A stretch of 62,591 nucleotides of DNA from CAZCDS01 sp964497585. GTDB taxonomy: Bacteria > Desulfobacterota > Desulfomonilia > Desulfomonilales > Desulfomonilaceae. How positions within the stretch are numbered: position 1 is the stretch's first letter; every line of letters starts with the position of its first letter. Below the pieces are notes generated by a model. That model saw only the letters and a program-made list of their open reading frames with translations, did not search any database and was not told the origin of the DNA. Below, piece after piece: positions 45,859 to 54,750 of this stretch. The stretch lies in assembly GCA_964497585.1 (NCBI GenBank), contig CAZCDS010000037.1:1-62591 (forward strand), given 5' to 3'. The translations under genes were made by a program, and so were the position numbers.

Positions 45859-46364
45859 CAGGTGGCCACCTTGATATCGAATTTCCTGGGATTACAAATC
45901 GACTCTTCCTTCATGACCTTGGCGTGGAGCTGAAGAATGCCGTCGAGAAGCGCCTCGGGCCTGGGGGGACAGCCCGGCACGTACACGTCAACCGGGAGAT
46001 GCCGATCGATACCTTGAACCACTGCGTAATTCTTATAGATCCCGCCGGTGCATGCGCACGCGCCCATCGCGATGACCCACCGGGGTTCGGCCATCTGCTC
46101 GTATATCCGGAGCACCGCGGGCAGCATCTTCTTGGAAGCCGTACCCGCGACGATCATCAGATCGGCCTGCCGAGGGGACGGCCGCGCTACCTCCATACCG
46201 AAGCGAGAGAGGTCGTATCGGCTCACAAAGGTGGCGATCATCTCAAGAGCGCAGCAGGCCAGGCCGAAGCCCAACGGCCACATGGACGATTTCCTTGCCC
46301 AGTTGACGAACCATTCCAAATTGGTGACGTAAACGGTGTTGTCGAGGTGGCTCACTATTCCCAT
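45858..46364 (-). CDS. nuoB: NADH-quinone oxidoreductase subunit B
   Basis: The 168-residue subunit carries cluster N2 on GLACCALEM, GACACTGG and VPGCPPRPEALL (tandem cysteine motif). The start at 46364 (MGIVSHLDN) overlaps nuoA by 10 nt; a longer frame to 46583 is spurious. It is the last carrier before quinone. Confidence 0.97.
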   Translation of the reverse strand: MGIVSHLDNTVYVTNLEWFVNWARKSSMWPLGFGLACCALEMIATFVSRYDLSRFGMEVARPSPRQADLMIVAGTASKKMLPAVLRIYEQMAEPRWVIAMGACACTGGIYKNYAVVQGIDRHLPVDVYVPGCPPRPEALLDGILQLHAKVMKEESICNPRKFDIKVAT

Positions 46365-46711
46365 TCCAACGCCCCTTTTTTCCAGACGTAAATGAGTCCC
46401 AACAGCAGCACGAGGACAAAGATCAGCATCTCGACAAAGCCGAACATCATCAGACGCCGGTACACGGTCGCCCAGGGAAAAAGGAAGATTAGCTCGATGT
46501 CGAAGACGATGAAGAGCATTCCCATGAGAAAGAAGCGGACCGAGAATCTGCGTCTCGCATCTCCGACCGGGTCCATGCCACACTCGTAGGGCATCAACTT
46601 GACCTTGGTACGATGCCCGTGGGACAGAAATGTGGAAAGAAGCACGATCACCAGCCCGATGAAGGCCGCGATGAGAAGAATTATCAGGACCGGAAGATAT
46701 CCGCTCATCAT
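46355..46711 (-). CDS. nuoA: NADH-quinone oxidoreductase subunit A
   Basis: The 118-residue three-helix subunit has the conserved PYECGMDPVGDARRRFSVRF loop. GGGAG precedes ATG 46711. It is the first structural gene of the complex; two regulatory genes precede it. Confidence 0.95.
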   Translation of the reverse strand: MMSGYLPVLIILLIAAFIGLVIVLLSTFLSHGHRTKVKLMPYECGMDPVGDARRRFSVRFFLMGMLFIVFDIELIFLFPWATVYRRLMMFGFVEMLIFVLVLLLGLIYVWKKGALEWE

Positions 46712-46861
46712 TTTGTCTCCCGCAAAAAACCCTTTCTCATCCCCCGGGAATCCTACCGAGGATGTCTGGGCCGAACGCAGATGGCAGACGTGGAGAAAGC
46801 CGGAATTTGAGGCCCGGAAAAGGCTCGGAAATCCTAAATATGCGTTATCCGACCTTTTCTG

Positions 46862-47827
46862 TCAAGACTTTTTTCCCGAGCTCGTGCCGACCCCGACCTG
46901 CTTGTCGCTGAAGAGAAAGTGGATCTCCAGCCTCGTTCCGCCCCCGTGCTCTGACATCAGATTCATGAAGTCCGCGCATCGCTTGATGTTGGCCAGTCCC
47001 ATGCCCGCGCCGAATCCCATGTCCCGTATCCACTCGGCCGCGGTGGAATACCCGGGTTGGAGCACTTTCGCCACATCCTCAATTCCCGGCCCGTGGTCCA
47101 CCGCGGAGATCTTGAGGCGATCCTTGCGTATCTCGGCGGTTATCTCACCTCCAACATCCGTGTGAATCACCAGGTTTATTTCAGCCTCATAGACCGCCAC
47201 CGCGACCCTGCGAACGAAGGGCGGCGGCGCAGCAAGCCGTTGCAGCGACCGTTTTATCTGACTGGAGGCCTTGCCCGCGTTGTCAAAGTCTCTCTCACCC
47301 ACCACGAAGCGGAGTATCAGGCTCGTGTCGTCGGAGACGATGTCTTCAAAGATGTGGCTCGCCCTGTATCGATGGAGTCTTTCCTCCTCTTCCTTCTTCT
47401 TGAACCGGATGTCCATCTCGCGCAGGAGCCCTTGCATCATCGTGCCGGTGGTAACGATGCCGACGAGTTTCCCCGCCCCGTCAACGACCGGCACCCGGCC
47501 GTGCCCTCTCCGGCCCAGACTGCGCACCAGTTCCACCGCGTAGGCGTCCTTTGAGATGGTCTTCACGTCCCTGGTCATGTTTTCGCCGACGGTCGTGTCC
47601 AGTCTCCCCGCCTCGACAGCGTCCATCAGGTCGGACATACTGATCACGCCGACCATATTGTCACCGTCCATGACGGGGAGACCGGAGACGCGCTTCGCCC
47701 TCATCAATGCCTTGACTTCCGACATGGACGCGTCAGGACTGATCACGATCACGTCCGAAGCCATGACGTTTTCGACTCTGGTCGTGTAGATCAGTTCCTG
47801 AACTTTCGTAATCTCTTCAGCTTCCAT
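46862..47827 (-). CDS. CBS-pair protein with C-terminal histidine-kinase-type ATPase
   Basis: The 321-residue protein has two CBS motifs (VMASDVIVISPDASMSEV..., NMTRDVKTISKDAYAVEL...) in residues ~20-140. After a charged helix come ATPase motifs: EAEINLVIH (N box), VDHGPGIED (G1) and GLANIKRC (G2). CBS pairs bind adenine nucleotides, so it could report energy state to an anti-sigma-type kinase. It starts 2 bp after the DRTGG stop and precedes nuoA, suggesting it controls complex I expression or activity (inference). Confidence 0.85.
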   Translation of the reverse strand: MEAEEITKVQELIYTTRVENVMASDVIVISPDASMSEVKALMRAKRVSGLPVMDGDNMVGVISMSDLMDAVEAGRLDTTVGENMTRDVKTISKDAYAVELVRSLGRRGHGRVPVVDGAGKLVGIVTTGTMMQGLLREMDIRFKKKEEEERLHRYRASHIFEDIVSDDTSLILRFVVGERDFDNAGKASSQIKRSLQRLAAPPPFVRRVAVAVYEAEINLVIHTDVGGEITAEIRKDRLKISAVDHGPGIEDVAKVLQPGYSTAAEWIRDMGFGAGMGLANIKRCADFMNLMSEHGGGTRLEIHFLFSDKQVGVGTSSGKKS

Positions 47828-47828
47828 G

Positions 47829-48200
47829 TTACCAGGAGTCGTTTTCGATCTTTACCTGTCCGCGGCCCGGCAGCCCTGCCTGGTAGAGCCTCCCGCAGGC
47901 CTCGAACATGGTGTAGCCGGTGAGGATAAGGGTCACGCCAAGCTCTTCGGCCAGATGGATGGTCTCGGGAGGAGGTCTCTTGTCCCGGACAAAGACGATG
48001 ACATTGATCCCGCCCATCTCCGCGGTACGGACCGCCTGGGGATTGGTCAATCCCGTCATCAGGACCATTCCTTCGGTCCCGAAAGCGAGTACGTCGCTCA
48101 TCAGATCAGCCGCGCCGCCCCGGGGAACTTCCTCATCCATCTCGTGTTTATCTACGAGGATTGTTCCCTCCAGGATTTTTATCACTTCCCCGATCGTCAT
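47829..48200 (-). CDS. DRTGG-domain protein, second copy; first gene of the nuo operon
   Basis: The 123-residue protein starts MTIGEVIKILEGTILV, with RGGAADLMSDVLAFG and VIVFVRDKRPPPET in DRTGG-like fold. GGGGGAG precedes ATG 48200. A sigma-70 promoter at 48239-48267 gives a 32-nt leader. The next gene, for a CBS-ATPase, starts 1 bp after its stop. Confidence 0.82.
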   Translation of the reverse strand: MTIGEVIKILEGTILVDKHEMDEEVPRGGAADLMSDVLAFGTEGMVLMTGLTNPQAVRTAEMGGINVIVFVRDKRPPPETIHLAEELGVTLILTGYTMFEACGRLYQAGLPGRGQVKIENDSW

Positions 48201-48238
48201 TGACACTCCCCCATGGGACGGCGTGGTAAAGACTGTCC

Positions 48239-48267
48239 ATTTCACCATGATCCCCGGAGGTTGTCAA
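48239..48267 (-). promoter_or_regulatory. Sigma-70 promoter of the nuo operon
   Basis: On the minus strand a perfect TTGACA (48262-48267) and TGAAAT (48239-48244) have a 17-bp spacer. Transcription would start near 48232, 32 nt before the first gene. No operator is evident. Confidence 0.7.
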
Positions 48268-48447
48268 GCTCAACAGCCGCCCTGGCGCAGGGCTTCACCT
48301 CTGGTTGGCACGCCCATGAGTCGAGTGGATCTCTGCTCTTTTTCCCCTCATTCGCGCGAATGGCCGAATCGGGGGCTTGCCGTCAGACCGCTTTCACGGT
48401 ATATGCCACCTCGCGCAACCCGAGACCGGGGAGGGAGAACCCACAAT

Positions 48448-50352
48448 ATGCCCGATCCGGGAAAGCGGAAGTCCCCGGAATCCCCAGGTCGTACAGAGAT
48501 GATCTCCTACGCAGGCGACAAACCGAACCCGGAACTGCGGTCCTTCGTGGAACGACGGATCGACGAAAGACCGTACGACCCCTCTGGGTACGACTATCAA
48601 AGGTCCGACTTTACCCAACCCATAGAAACCACGAAAAATTCGCCCATTTTCAAGATGCACGGGTACCACCTGGGCAAGAAGCCCCATGACGCGGTACAGG
48701 CGTACATTAATCATTATACCACGCCGGGAGACCTCGTCCTCGATCCCTTTTGCGGCTCGGGGAGCACCGCCCTCGCCGCGCTCATCCTGGGACGCAGAGC
48801 CATCGCGGTTGATGCGTCTCCCGCGGCCACCTTCATCACACGATTCTACCTTTCCCGATGCGATCCTGAAGATCTGGAGCGCCGCTTCCACCGCATGTGC
48901 CGATCCGTCTCCAGGGAGACGGAGCACCTGTATCGGACGACCTGCCACCGCTGCGGTTCACCTGCCACGATCCATTACGTGATCTACTCTAACCTGTACC
49001 ACTGTCCTGTGTGCGGTCGGAGGGTCTCATTGTACGAAGCCTCCTTGCATACTCCTCCCGGTTGCCCCCATTGTTCGAGCGACAGTTCGGTCCGGGGCGC
49101 GATAACATCATCACTGCCCATAGTGGGAAATGAGCCGGTGGCTGTCAACTTCTCCTGTGCCGGTCCCTGCAGGCCACGGAGGATCACCCGATCGTGCGCT
49201 GGCCCTGACGGTGACGCGGAGGCGTTCCGGGAGATCGATCTGGCACGAATAGAGGAACTCGAACGAGCCCCGATCCCCTACCCTGTTCCCGAGCGTTACA
49301 TGATGGACGTGACCGATCCGACGAAGCCCTGGGGAGACGAGTGGCGGCCCAGCCGCAATTTCCGGACCGTGTCGGACCTGTTCACGTACCGGAACCTCTA
49401 TGCGCTCTCGGCGCTCTTTCATGCAGCGGGCGGGGACGAAGACCTGCGAGCCATTCTCACGTCGGGCATGTGGGCGGTGAGCAAGAAGGCGCAGCATCTC
49501 AGCGCGGGAGGCGGGTATATCCCGGGCAACTGGGCCCTTCCTCCCATGTCCAAGCAGCGAAACGTCCTCGAGAGCCTGAGCAAGGTCTTTACCAGAACCC
49601 TCAAGGCGAAACGAACCCTCGCCCGGAGACTCCGATCCCAGGACGCTTGCATATCCACCCAGTCCGCACGCTCATTGGCGGAAATCCCATCCGACTCGGT
49701 TGACTATGTCTTTACCGATCCACCGTACGGAGGCTCGGTCCAATACGCGGAACTCAACTTCATCTGGGAAGCGTGGCTCGGTTGCAACACCGACTGGCGC
49801 GACCAGGAGATCATTGTCAATCGTACCCGCAACAGAACCGAAAAGGACTGGGCTAAAGGTATGCGCGAGGCAATGGCCGAATGCCGACGAGTTCTCAAGC
49901 CCGGGCGGTGGCTTTCGCTCTGTTACCATCACGCGTCATCAAGCATGTGGGAAGAATTGCAGGATATCATGACCGATGTGGGATTCATTCCGGGAACCTC
50001 GCATCGCGCGGCCACGATCGACACCGGTTCACATACGTACAACCAGCGAGTCACGGACAAGCTCGTCAAAAGAGACCTCGTCCTGAACTTCAGGAAGGCC
50101 GGTCCCGGAGAGTTTCCGGTGAAAAGGCCGAGGGCCAGGCCCACAAACGACGGATTCACCGAGCTGGCGAGCCGCACGATCAGAGACTATCTCTCCGCCA
50201 ATCCCGGCGCCTCCAAAGACCGGATCTACGACCACCTGGTGAGCTTTCTCGTCCGGACCGGACAAATGCAGGAGCATGATTTCGCCGGGCTCCTCACCCG
50301 GATTGCCCGCAAGGAAGGCGAGGAACGGTCCCGCTGGTTTCTGAAGGACTGA
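48448..50352 (+). CDS. DNA methylase with zinc-ribbon insertion
   Basis: The 634-residue protein has the SAM-binding motif I DLVLDPFCGSGSTALAAL near residue 100 and the catalytic DPPY motif in FTDPPYGGSVQY around residue 430. Between them is an insertion of ~300 residues with CHRCG, CPVCG and PGCPHC zinc ribbons. This order and the N4-cytosine/N6-adenine DPPY box match COG1743-type Zn-ribbon methylases. The start at 48448 follows GGAGGGAG at a slightly long distance. No restriction enzyme is close, so it may be solitary; its target cannot be read. It diverges from the nuo operon. Confidence 0.85.
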   Translation: MPDPGKRKSPESPGRTEMISYAGDKPNPELRSFVERRIDERPYDPSGYDYQRSDFTQPIETTKNSPIFKMHGYHLGKKPHDAVQAYINHYTTPGDLVLDPFCGSGSTALAALILGRRAIAVDASPAATFITRFYLSRCDPEDLERRFHRMCRSVSRETEHLYRTTCHRCGSPATIHYVIYSNLYHCPVCGRRVSLYEASLHTPPGCPHCSSDSSVRGAITSSLPIVGNEPVAVNFSCAGPCRPRRITRSCAGPDGDAEAFREIDLARIEELERAPIPYPVPERYMMDVTDPTKPWGDEWRPSRNFRTVSDLFTYRNLYALSALFHAAGGDEDLRAILTSGMWAVSKKAQHLSAGGGYIPGNWALPPMSKQRNVLESLSKVFTRTLKAKRTLARRLRSQDACISTQSARSLAEIPSDSVDYVFTDPPYGGSVQYAELNFIWEAWLGCNTDWRDQEIIVNRTRNRTEKDWAKGMREAMAECRRVLKPGRWLSLCYHHASSSMWEELQDIMTDVGFIPGTSHRAATIDTGSHTYNQRVTDKLVKRDLVLNFRKAGPGEFPVKRPRARPTNDGFTELASRTIRDYLSANPGASKDRIYDHLVSFLVRTGQMQEHDFAGLLTRIARKEGEERSRWFLKD

Positions 50353-50760
50353 CCCGTCGCCAACCTTCCGCCTTCTCTCGCCACAGGTACGAGTTCTCCA
50401 CGGGACTACCGGAGATTGTTGACTCCTCACCGAATCGTGGGTATTCTATAATTAGCTGGGAAGTTCACTGCTCCTTTGAAGATCTCTCTTATCCTGTCCG
50501 TCCCGGCCTATCGATGTCAGTTGCCCTGTTTCTCATGCAGTGAAGGACAGTGAGGAAGGAGGCAACAGAATCCCGCGGCGATTCCCGATTTGGAGGCCGG
50601 CGGGGACCGAGGCGGAGGAAGTGATCACACTATCGGAGAAAACGGACCCAGGGTCCGGAGTTTAGGGGATGAGCTGCGACATGGATTGCGCAGCAGGGGG
50701 AAACAACCGAGACGTCTCCGAAGGGCATGAGCGTTTCCAAACCACCCATGGAGGTGTGCT
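50353..50760 (+). other. Leader region with a possible promoter for the small protein
   Basis: TTGACT (50419-50424) and TATTCT (50442-50447) are spaced by 17 bp, followed at once by TATAAT (50447-50452). It would give a ~300-nt leader for the gene at 50761. No other gene or structure is visible. Confidence 0.4.
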
Positions 50761-51054
50761 ATGAAGGCAGGTATCTTCTTCACCGGCACGGGACCTGTTC
50801 TCCTGTTGACCTCGTACGATTCGCTCAGCGATCCCAATCTCATTGAAAAGCTTGCGGCAAAAGGAATCAAGAAGTACGTCGCCTACGAAGTCTCCATCGA
50901 CAAGCTCCAGGAAAAGTACGGAAAGCACTACAACGTGATCCTGGGCGACCTCCACCAGCAGGATGATTTGCGGATCCTCGACTACGACGGCCATCACGTC
51001 TTCAACAAGTTCGCGTTCGAGGAGATGGGAGAGCCGGTCTTCCACGAACCGTAA
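50761..51054 (+). CDS. Small cytoplasmic protein of unknown function
   Basis: The 97-residue protein (MKAGIFFTGTGPVLLLTSYD) starts after GGAGGTGTGCT, an ideal ribosome site. It alternates strands and helices, with IDKLQEKYGKHY and GDLHQQDDLRILDYDGHHV, and has no signal peptide or cysteine. A strong terminator hairpin follows at 51084. I know no function; the strong signals suggest it is well expressed. Confidence 0.7.
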   Translation: MKAGIFFTGTGPVLLLTSYDSLSDPNLIEKLAAKGIKKYVAYEVSIDKLQEKYGKHYNVILGDLHQQDDLRILDYDGHHVFNKFAFEEMGEPVFHEP

Positions 51055-51083
51055 TACGGTTTTGCTTCCCAGAGAGTGAACGC

Positions 51084-51113
51084 GGGGAGCCCCTCCCCGA
51101 GGCGGGGCTCCCC
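51084..51113 (+). terminator. Terminator-like hairpin
   Basis: GGGGAGCCCC and GGGGCTCCCC (10 bp, perfect, 10-nt loop), 30 bp after the small-protein stop. No T-run follows immediately. Confidence 0.6.
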
Positions 51114-51488
51114 AGTACATCATCTGTTTCAGGCATTGAAAACGAGCCAATTTCGCTGAAGAGCTAAGGGCAACTCACGGTGGTTCTCTTCTGTAGGCAG
51201 AAACGCTGTGAGACCCCTCGGAGAGCGTGACCCACTAATTGAGCAACCCCTACACGGAAAACCTTACTGGAAAACAAATATGGGTAGCGGTCAACCTCGA
51301 CAGGAAACATTATCGTCGAGCGAACACCACGCTATGTGACATGGTGCGAATAGCCGGAGACCGCGGGAGAACAGAGACGAGCGATAAGTGGATCGTAGAA
51401 AAGGCCGCGCGGCAGGTAAACAATGAGTCGGTACTATGTCTCCAGAATTTTGGAATTGTAGAAGGGCCAAAAGAATGCGGCCATAAGT
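51114..51488. other. Intergenic region before the protease
   Basis: Contains one 85-codon TTG-start frame (51239-51496) without a nearby ribosome site, which I do not accept. Composition begins to drop in GC here, marking the start of the accessory region. Confidence 0.35.
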
Positions 51489-52262
51489 TCACATAAGGTC
51501 GCAATCCTTCAGGTGTTCGTCGATAGTAGAGCCCAGGAGTTTGGAAGGAAGGGCAATTATTTCCGACGCCGTTATAGCGATGCCCAGGGTCAAAGACTCG
51601 TATTGTTCGACAGCAGTGACCGTGTCTCCATTCTTGTCTCTCTCTTCTGAACGAAAAACAAGCATCTTTGACTCGCTGTTTCCAATTATCATACCATGAA
51701 TGACCGCTTTTCCTTGGGCGTTCATAAGCGGAGCGCCAGAGAGCCCTCGAGGGGCCACGAATGACAACTCATCAACACTGAATGGAGGCAGAGCCTTCCC
51801 AATGGGCTTGAACTTGGTCAACGAGGAGACTATATGCCCCTGAAACCCCCTTACGACGCATGACAGTTCTTCGTCAACTCGATGCATACCGTAGGCATAT
51901 CCCACAGACCTTACCGTGTCAAAAGGATCCAGCGGCTTGGGGTCCCACGTAAATCGGTTAAACCAACTCTTGGATTCGGGAACCGAGAAGTGAATTCTCA
52001 AGACAGCAACGTCAGTGCCGACGGATTCTATCTCAGTGACCCGACCGACCTTGAAGCCATTGGAAGGACTCCAAAGTCCAATCCCCAGATCCTCTTTCTC
52101 ATAACTGTGACCTTCGACTACATGCCCTGCAGTGACCATGAACTCCTTGCCAATGGAAAAGGCACTTCCCAGAAGATCTCGAATCGCAAACACTCCGCCG
52201 CCTGCGACCCACCCACCGGCGAATACCGGTAGTGAAACAGAGTAACCAGACGTGAGAGCCAA
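51489..52262 (-). CDS. Trypsin-like serine protease
   Basis: The 257-residue protein has the catalytic triad of the S1/HtrA-like fold: histidine in FMVTAGHVVEG, aspartate in GTDVAVLRI and serine in RGLSGAPLM. There is no PDZ domain and no clear signal peptide. Start is TTG 52262, with AGGAG 8 nt before it; the frame is open back only to a TGA near 52316, so no other start is possible. A copy of the dispersed repeat begins about 25 bp further upstream. Lower GC than the core genes suggests transfer. Single-domain trypsin-like proteins in such islands often serve defence or signalling, but no partner gene is visible. Confidence 0.78.
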   Translation of the reverse strand: MALTSGYSVSLPVFAGGWVAGGGVFAIRDLLGSAFSIGKEFMVTAGHVVEGHSYEKEDLGIGLWSPSNGFKVGRVTEIESVGTDVAVLRIHFSVPESKSWFNRFTWDPKPLDPFDTVRSVGYAYGMHRVDEELSCVVRGFQGHIVSSLTKFKPIGKALPPFSVDELSFVAPRGLSGAPLMNAQGKAVIHGMIIGNSESKMLVFRSEERDKNGDTVTAVEQYESLTLGIAITASEIIALPSKLLGSTIDEHLKDCDLM

Positions 52263-52339
52263 GGCAAAGTCTCCTGTTTGGATGAGCCCAGAGGATACAC
52301 CATCTAAAAGTGGACTTCAACTCTTGTCAGTTCCGTATG

Positions 52340-52620
52340 AATTCCGTCAGATCCGGGTTCCCCACAGTCCTCTTGCCGAGACATTCGGATCCCGTTTCCC
52401 GCGTTGCAAAGACCCTCCCAAGACCACCTCAGCCCCGAGAGAAGATCTTCACCTCCGGCAGGATTTCAGGTACGTTTGTGCCAACTATTACCACGTTGCC
52501 TCATAGACCGCCGGACACATGGAGCTGCAACGGGCGCATACATCGAGTATTCCAAAGAACACCCTCATCCTCTCACCCTGACCGCGAATTGTGTATGGTG
52601 TCCCCGGAATTGCACGGAAT
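52340..52620. repeat. Dispersed ~280-bp repeat, copy 1
   Basis: Shares an ordered series of blocks with copies at 53148, 58890 and 61895: CATTCGGATC, TTGCAAAGACCCTCCCAAGA, ACACATGGAGC, ATTCCAA and, at the end, GTATGGTGTCCCCGGAATT. The left end is the imperfect inverted repeat of the right end. Confidence 0.7.
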
Positions 52621-52647
52621 TGCATCCTTGCCGCTGACAAAGTGAAA

Positions 52648-53034
52648 TCAACGGAGGAAGTCTATCAAATATTTATAAGAGGTCATTCGACCGGTAGCAA
52701 GACAGAACAACGCCATCCCCAGCACAAGGAAGACAGTTCCCCCCAATACGGTAATACATATCCATTCGAGCTTTGAACGATACATTCCGACTTGTCCACA
52801 GACAATTCTGGCCAAACTGCGCGCAAACCCCGGTGGAAACTCATTCAGAGTCTTCTCCTGAAAGAACAGGAAGTGTCGCACCAAAGGCAGTATACCACCC
52901 AAAAACAACAGGCCAATCGCAATGTACAGAAAGCTCATTGTCATATAGGTGGTTCTGTGAGAAGCCCCGGCAAGAATGAGTACGCCGTAGCCGATCCAAC
53001 TCACCAAGAGAACTAGGCCTAAGATTCTCACCAT
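52648..53034 (-). CDS. Small integral membrane protein of unknown function
   Basis: The 128-residue protein begins MVRILGLVLLVSWIGYGVLI, with hydrophobic segments at about 2-22, 34-54 and 95-117. The start at 53034 is preceded by AGGTGCAGGG; an alternative GTG lies 18 bp upstream. It lies between repeat copies 1 and 2 and has no recognised family. Could be an immunity or accessory protein for the nearby peptide locus, but nothing proves this. Confidence 0.5.
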   Translation of the reverse strand: MVRILGLVLLVSWIGYGVLILAGASHRTTYMTMSFLYIAIGLLFLGGILPLVRHFLFFQEKTLNEFPPGFARSLARIVCGQVGMYRSKLEWICITVLGGTVFLVLGMALFCLATGRMTSYKYLIDFLR

Positions 53035-53147
53035 ATCCCTGCACCTGGGCACTATTGAGGCATCTCACAAATCCCGGTCGTTTTGGGTCAACCTCGTGGT
53101 CATTTCACTGAGTTCGAGCCTACGCCATCGCGGATCTAACAGTCAAG

Positions 53148-53418
53148 TGGAGTCCCGGATGCGCCACAGTTGTCTTACCGAAGCACTCGGATCAGCTTGA
53201 CCGGGCTGCAAAGACCCTCCCAAGACCGCCTCAGCCCTTGAGAGAACATCATCGTCTCCGGCCGGCTTGTGGGTACCTTCGTGCCGCGGATTAGCAACCT
53301 GCCTCATGTCGCGCCGAACACATAGAGCCACAACGAGATCAGACCGGGCAAATTCCGAGAACACCCCGACCTCCCAGCGTGACCGCGAATCGTGTATGGC
53401 GGACCCGGAATTTGCGGG
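53148..53418. repeat. Dispersed ~280-bp repeat, copy 2
   Basis: TGCAAAGACCCTCCCAAGAC matches copy 1 exactly, with similar CACTCGGATC, ACACATAGAGCC and CGTGTATGGCGGACCCGGAA blocks. Left end GGAGTCCCGGATGCGCCAC is the imperfect inverted partner of the right end. Confidence 0.7.
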
Positions 53419-53541
53419 CGTATGGCAGCGTCTTTTGTTTATTGGCCGGAGTGCCCCCGCGAAATGCTTGACTTACGGGCATGCCGACGGTACGTTAATC
53501 TGAAACCACGTATCGGCGGCGATAAGCGAGAGGAGAGGGAC

Positions 53542-53739
53542 ATGAAAGAGTCTGATGGCGGGGAAAAGAAGCCGGGTGCGTACCGGCCCACCGCAGTTCC
53601 CGAGCAGGGCCAAGAATGGCAAACGCCTCGTTTGACAATATGGGAGGTAGCGGAGGAAACTGGCCTGCCTCCGATATATAGTAAGACTGGGAGCGGTGCC
53701 GATAGTCATGGCATGCGAGAGGTTACCGCCACAGACTAG
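53542..53739 (+). CDS. Candidate RiPP precursor peptide 1
   Basis: A 65-residue peptide after GAGAGGAGAGGGAC. It shares with two downstream peptides a leader-like PEQxxEWQxPRLTxWEVA and a tail KTGSGADSHGMREV. The WxxPxL part resembles the YxxPxL motif that recognition domains bind in lasso and related RiPP leaders. Between ET and KTG lies a variable stretch (GLPPIYS). It has the most diverged N-terminus of the three, starting MKESDGGEKK. A possible promoter (TTGACT near 53468, 17 bp, TACGTT) precedes it. No maturation site can be assigned. Confidence 0.65.
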   Translation: MKESDGGEKKPGAYRPTAVPEQGQEWQTPRLTIWEVAEETGLPPIYSKTGSGADSHGMREVTATD

Positions 53740-54278
53740 TCCGAAGGGCCGAACTCCCCTTCGGCCGGTTGCGCGCGCCGGCGTCACGGTGATGGAAGCT
53801 CGCTTTGTGCAATCCGTTAAGGAACCCAAGCTTTGGGCACGACGTTGTGCCTGAACAGATTTTGAAAGCAGGATGAAATGCCATCATCCCAGGGAGAAGC
53901 GCTATGAATGACTCTTATGACCGGGGAAAGGAGCTGCGTGGGTGCCAAGCCTCTGGGGTACCTGAGCAGGACCGGGAATGGCAACAACCTCGTTTAACCG
54001 TGTGGGAGGTCGCGCGGGATACGAGCGTTAATGGATCTGATAAGACTGGGAGCGGTGCCGACAGTTACGGCATGCGAGACGTTACCCCAACAACCTAGCC
54101 TGGAGGGCCGTTGCGTCGGAGCGCCGGACTCCTCGTCGGCCGGTTGCACTCGCTGGGGTCACGGTGATGGAAGCTCGCTTTGCGCAATCCGTTAAGGGAC
54201 CCAAGCTTTGGGCGCGACGTTGTGCCTGAATAGATTTTCAAAGCAGGATGAAATGCCATAATCCGAGGGAGAAGTGCA
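53740..54278 (+). repeat. Tandem duplication: two conserved spacers around precursor 2
   Basis: The spacers 53740-53903 and 54099-54278 are close homologues, including GGTGATGGAAGCTCGCTTTG, GACGTTGTGCC and GGGAGAAG before each start. Each has a GGCRC-GACGTT-GTGCC hairpin (53836-53851; 54211-54226), where the second copy changes A to G and keeps G-U pairing. A GGATGA/TCATCC stem (53871-53889) precedes the ribosome site of precursor 2. Confidence 0.7.
53904..54098 (+). CDS. Candidate RiPP precursor peptide 2
   Basis: A 64-residue peptide starting MNDSYDRGKELRGCQASGVP. It has PEQDREWQQPRLTVWEVARD, then DTSVNGSD, then KTGSGADSYGMRDV. GGGAGAAG precedes the ATG. Its first 20 and last 18 residues are nearly identical to precursor 3; the segment between DTS and KTG differs. 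Confidence 0.7.
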   Translation: MNDSYDRGKELRGCQASGVPEQDREWQQPRLTVWEVARDTSVNGSDKTGSGADSYGMRDVTPTT

Positions 54279-54479
54279 ATGAATGACTCTTATGACCGGG
54301 TAAAGGAGCTGTGTGGGTTCCAAGCCTCCGGGGTACCTGAGCAGGACCGGGAATGGCAGCCACCTCGTCTGACCGTATGGGAGGTGGCGGCGGATACCAG
54401 CATGGGTCTTTCCGTTGGTACTAAGACCGGAAGCGGTGCCGACAGTCACGGCATGCGAGACGTTACCCCCACGGGCTAG
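54279..54479 (+). CDS. Candidate RiPP precursor peptide 3
   Basis: A 66-residue peptide, MNDSYDRVKELCGFQASGVP, with EWQPPRLTVWEVAADTS, the variable MGLSVGT, and KTGSGADSHGMRDV. It is followed after 271 bp by the radical SAM gene on the same strand. Together the three peptides vary only in a short stretch and in the first residues, as expected if the variable part is the matured core or if the tail is the modified part. Confidence 0.7.
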   Translation: MNDSYDRVKELCGFQASGVPEQDREWQPPRLTVWEVAADTSMGLSVGTKTGSGADSHGMRDVTPTG

Positions 54480-54750
54480 CCCGGAGGGCCGCTGCGTAGT
54501 GAGGCGAGCCTGCTCGTTGATGGCGTGTGCTCGCTGATGGCGTGGCAAAAGAGGCCCAATTTGCGGAATCCGGGAACGAAGTCGGTAAGAAATTGCTGAA
54601 CCATGTCGCGTGGTGCTCGTGCAGCAACAAGTGTTGTAGTGTCACGACCAGCCCTGTGGCTGCAAAAAACGATGTGTGACGAACTCCATCGGGTAACTGA
54701 ATTCTCAAGTCCCGTCCGGTGATGATAGTATAGTCTCGAGAGAGAAAACC

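Noticed and set aside
51239..51496. 85-codon plus-strand frame with TTG start
   Set aside because: No ribosome site within normal distance, no recognised motifs; overlaps the end of the protease gene on the other strand.
53740..54278. CRISPR-like repeat array
   Set aside because: The repeated units are ~165-375 bp and made of coding genes with spacers; no short direct repeats of even spacing or cas genes.
53542..54479. Lasso peptide precursors
   Set aside because: The leader is similar, but the cores lack an acidic residue at ring position 7-9 counting from the Thr at -2, and no lasso B or C enzyme is present.
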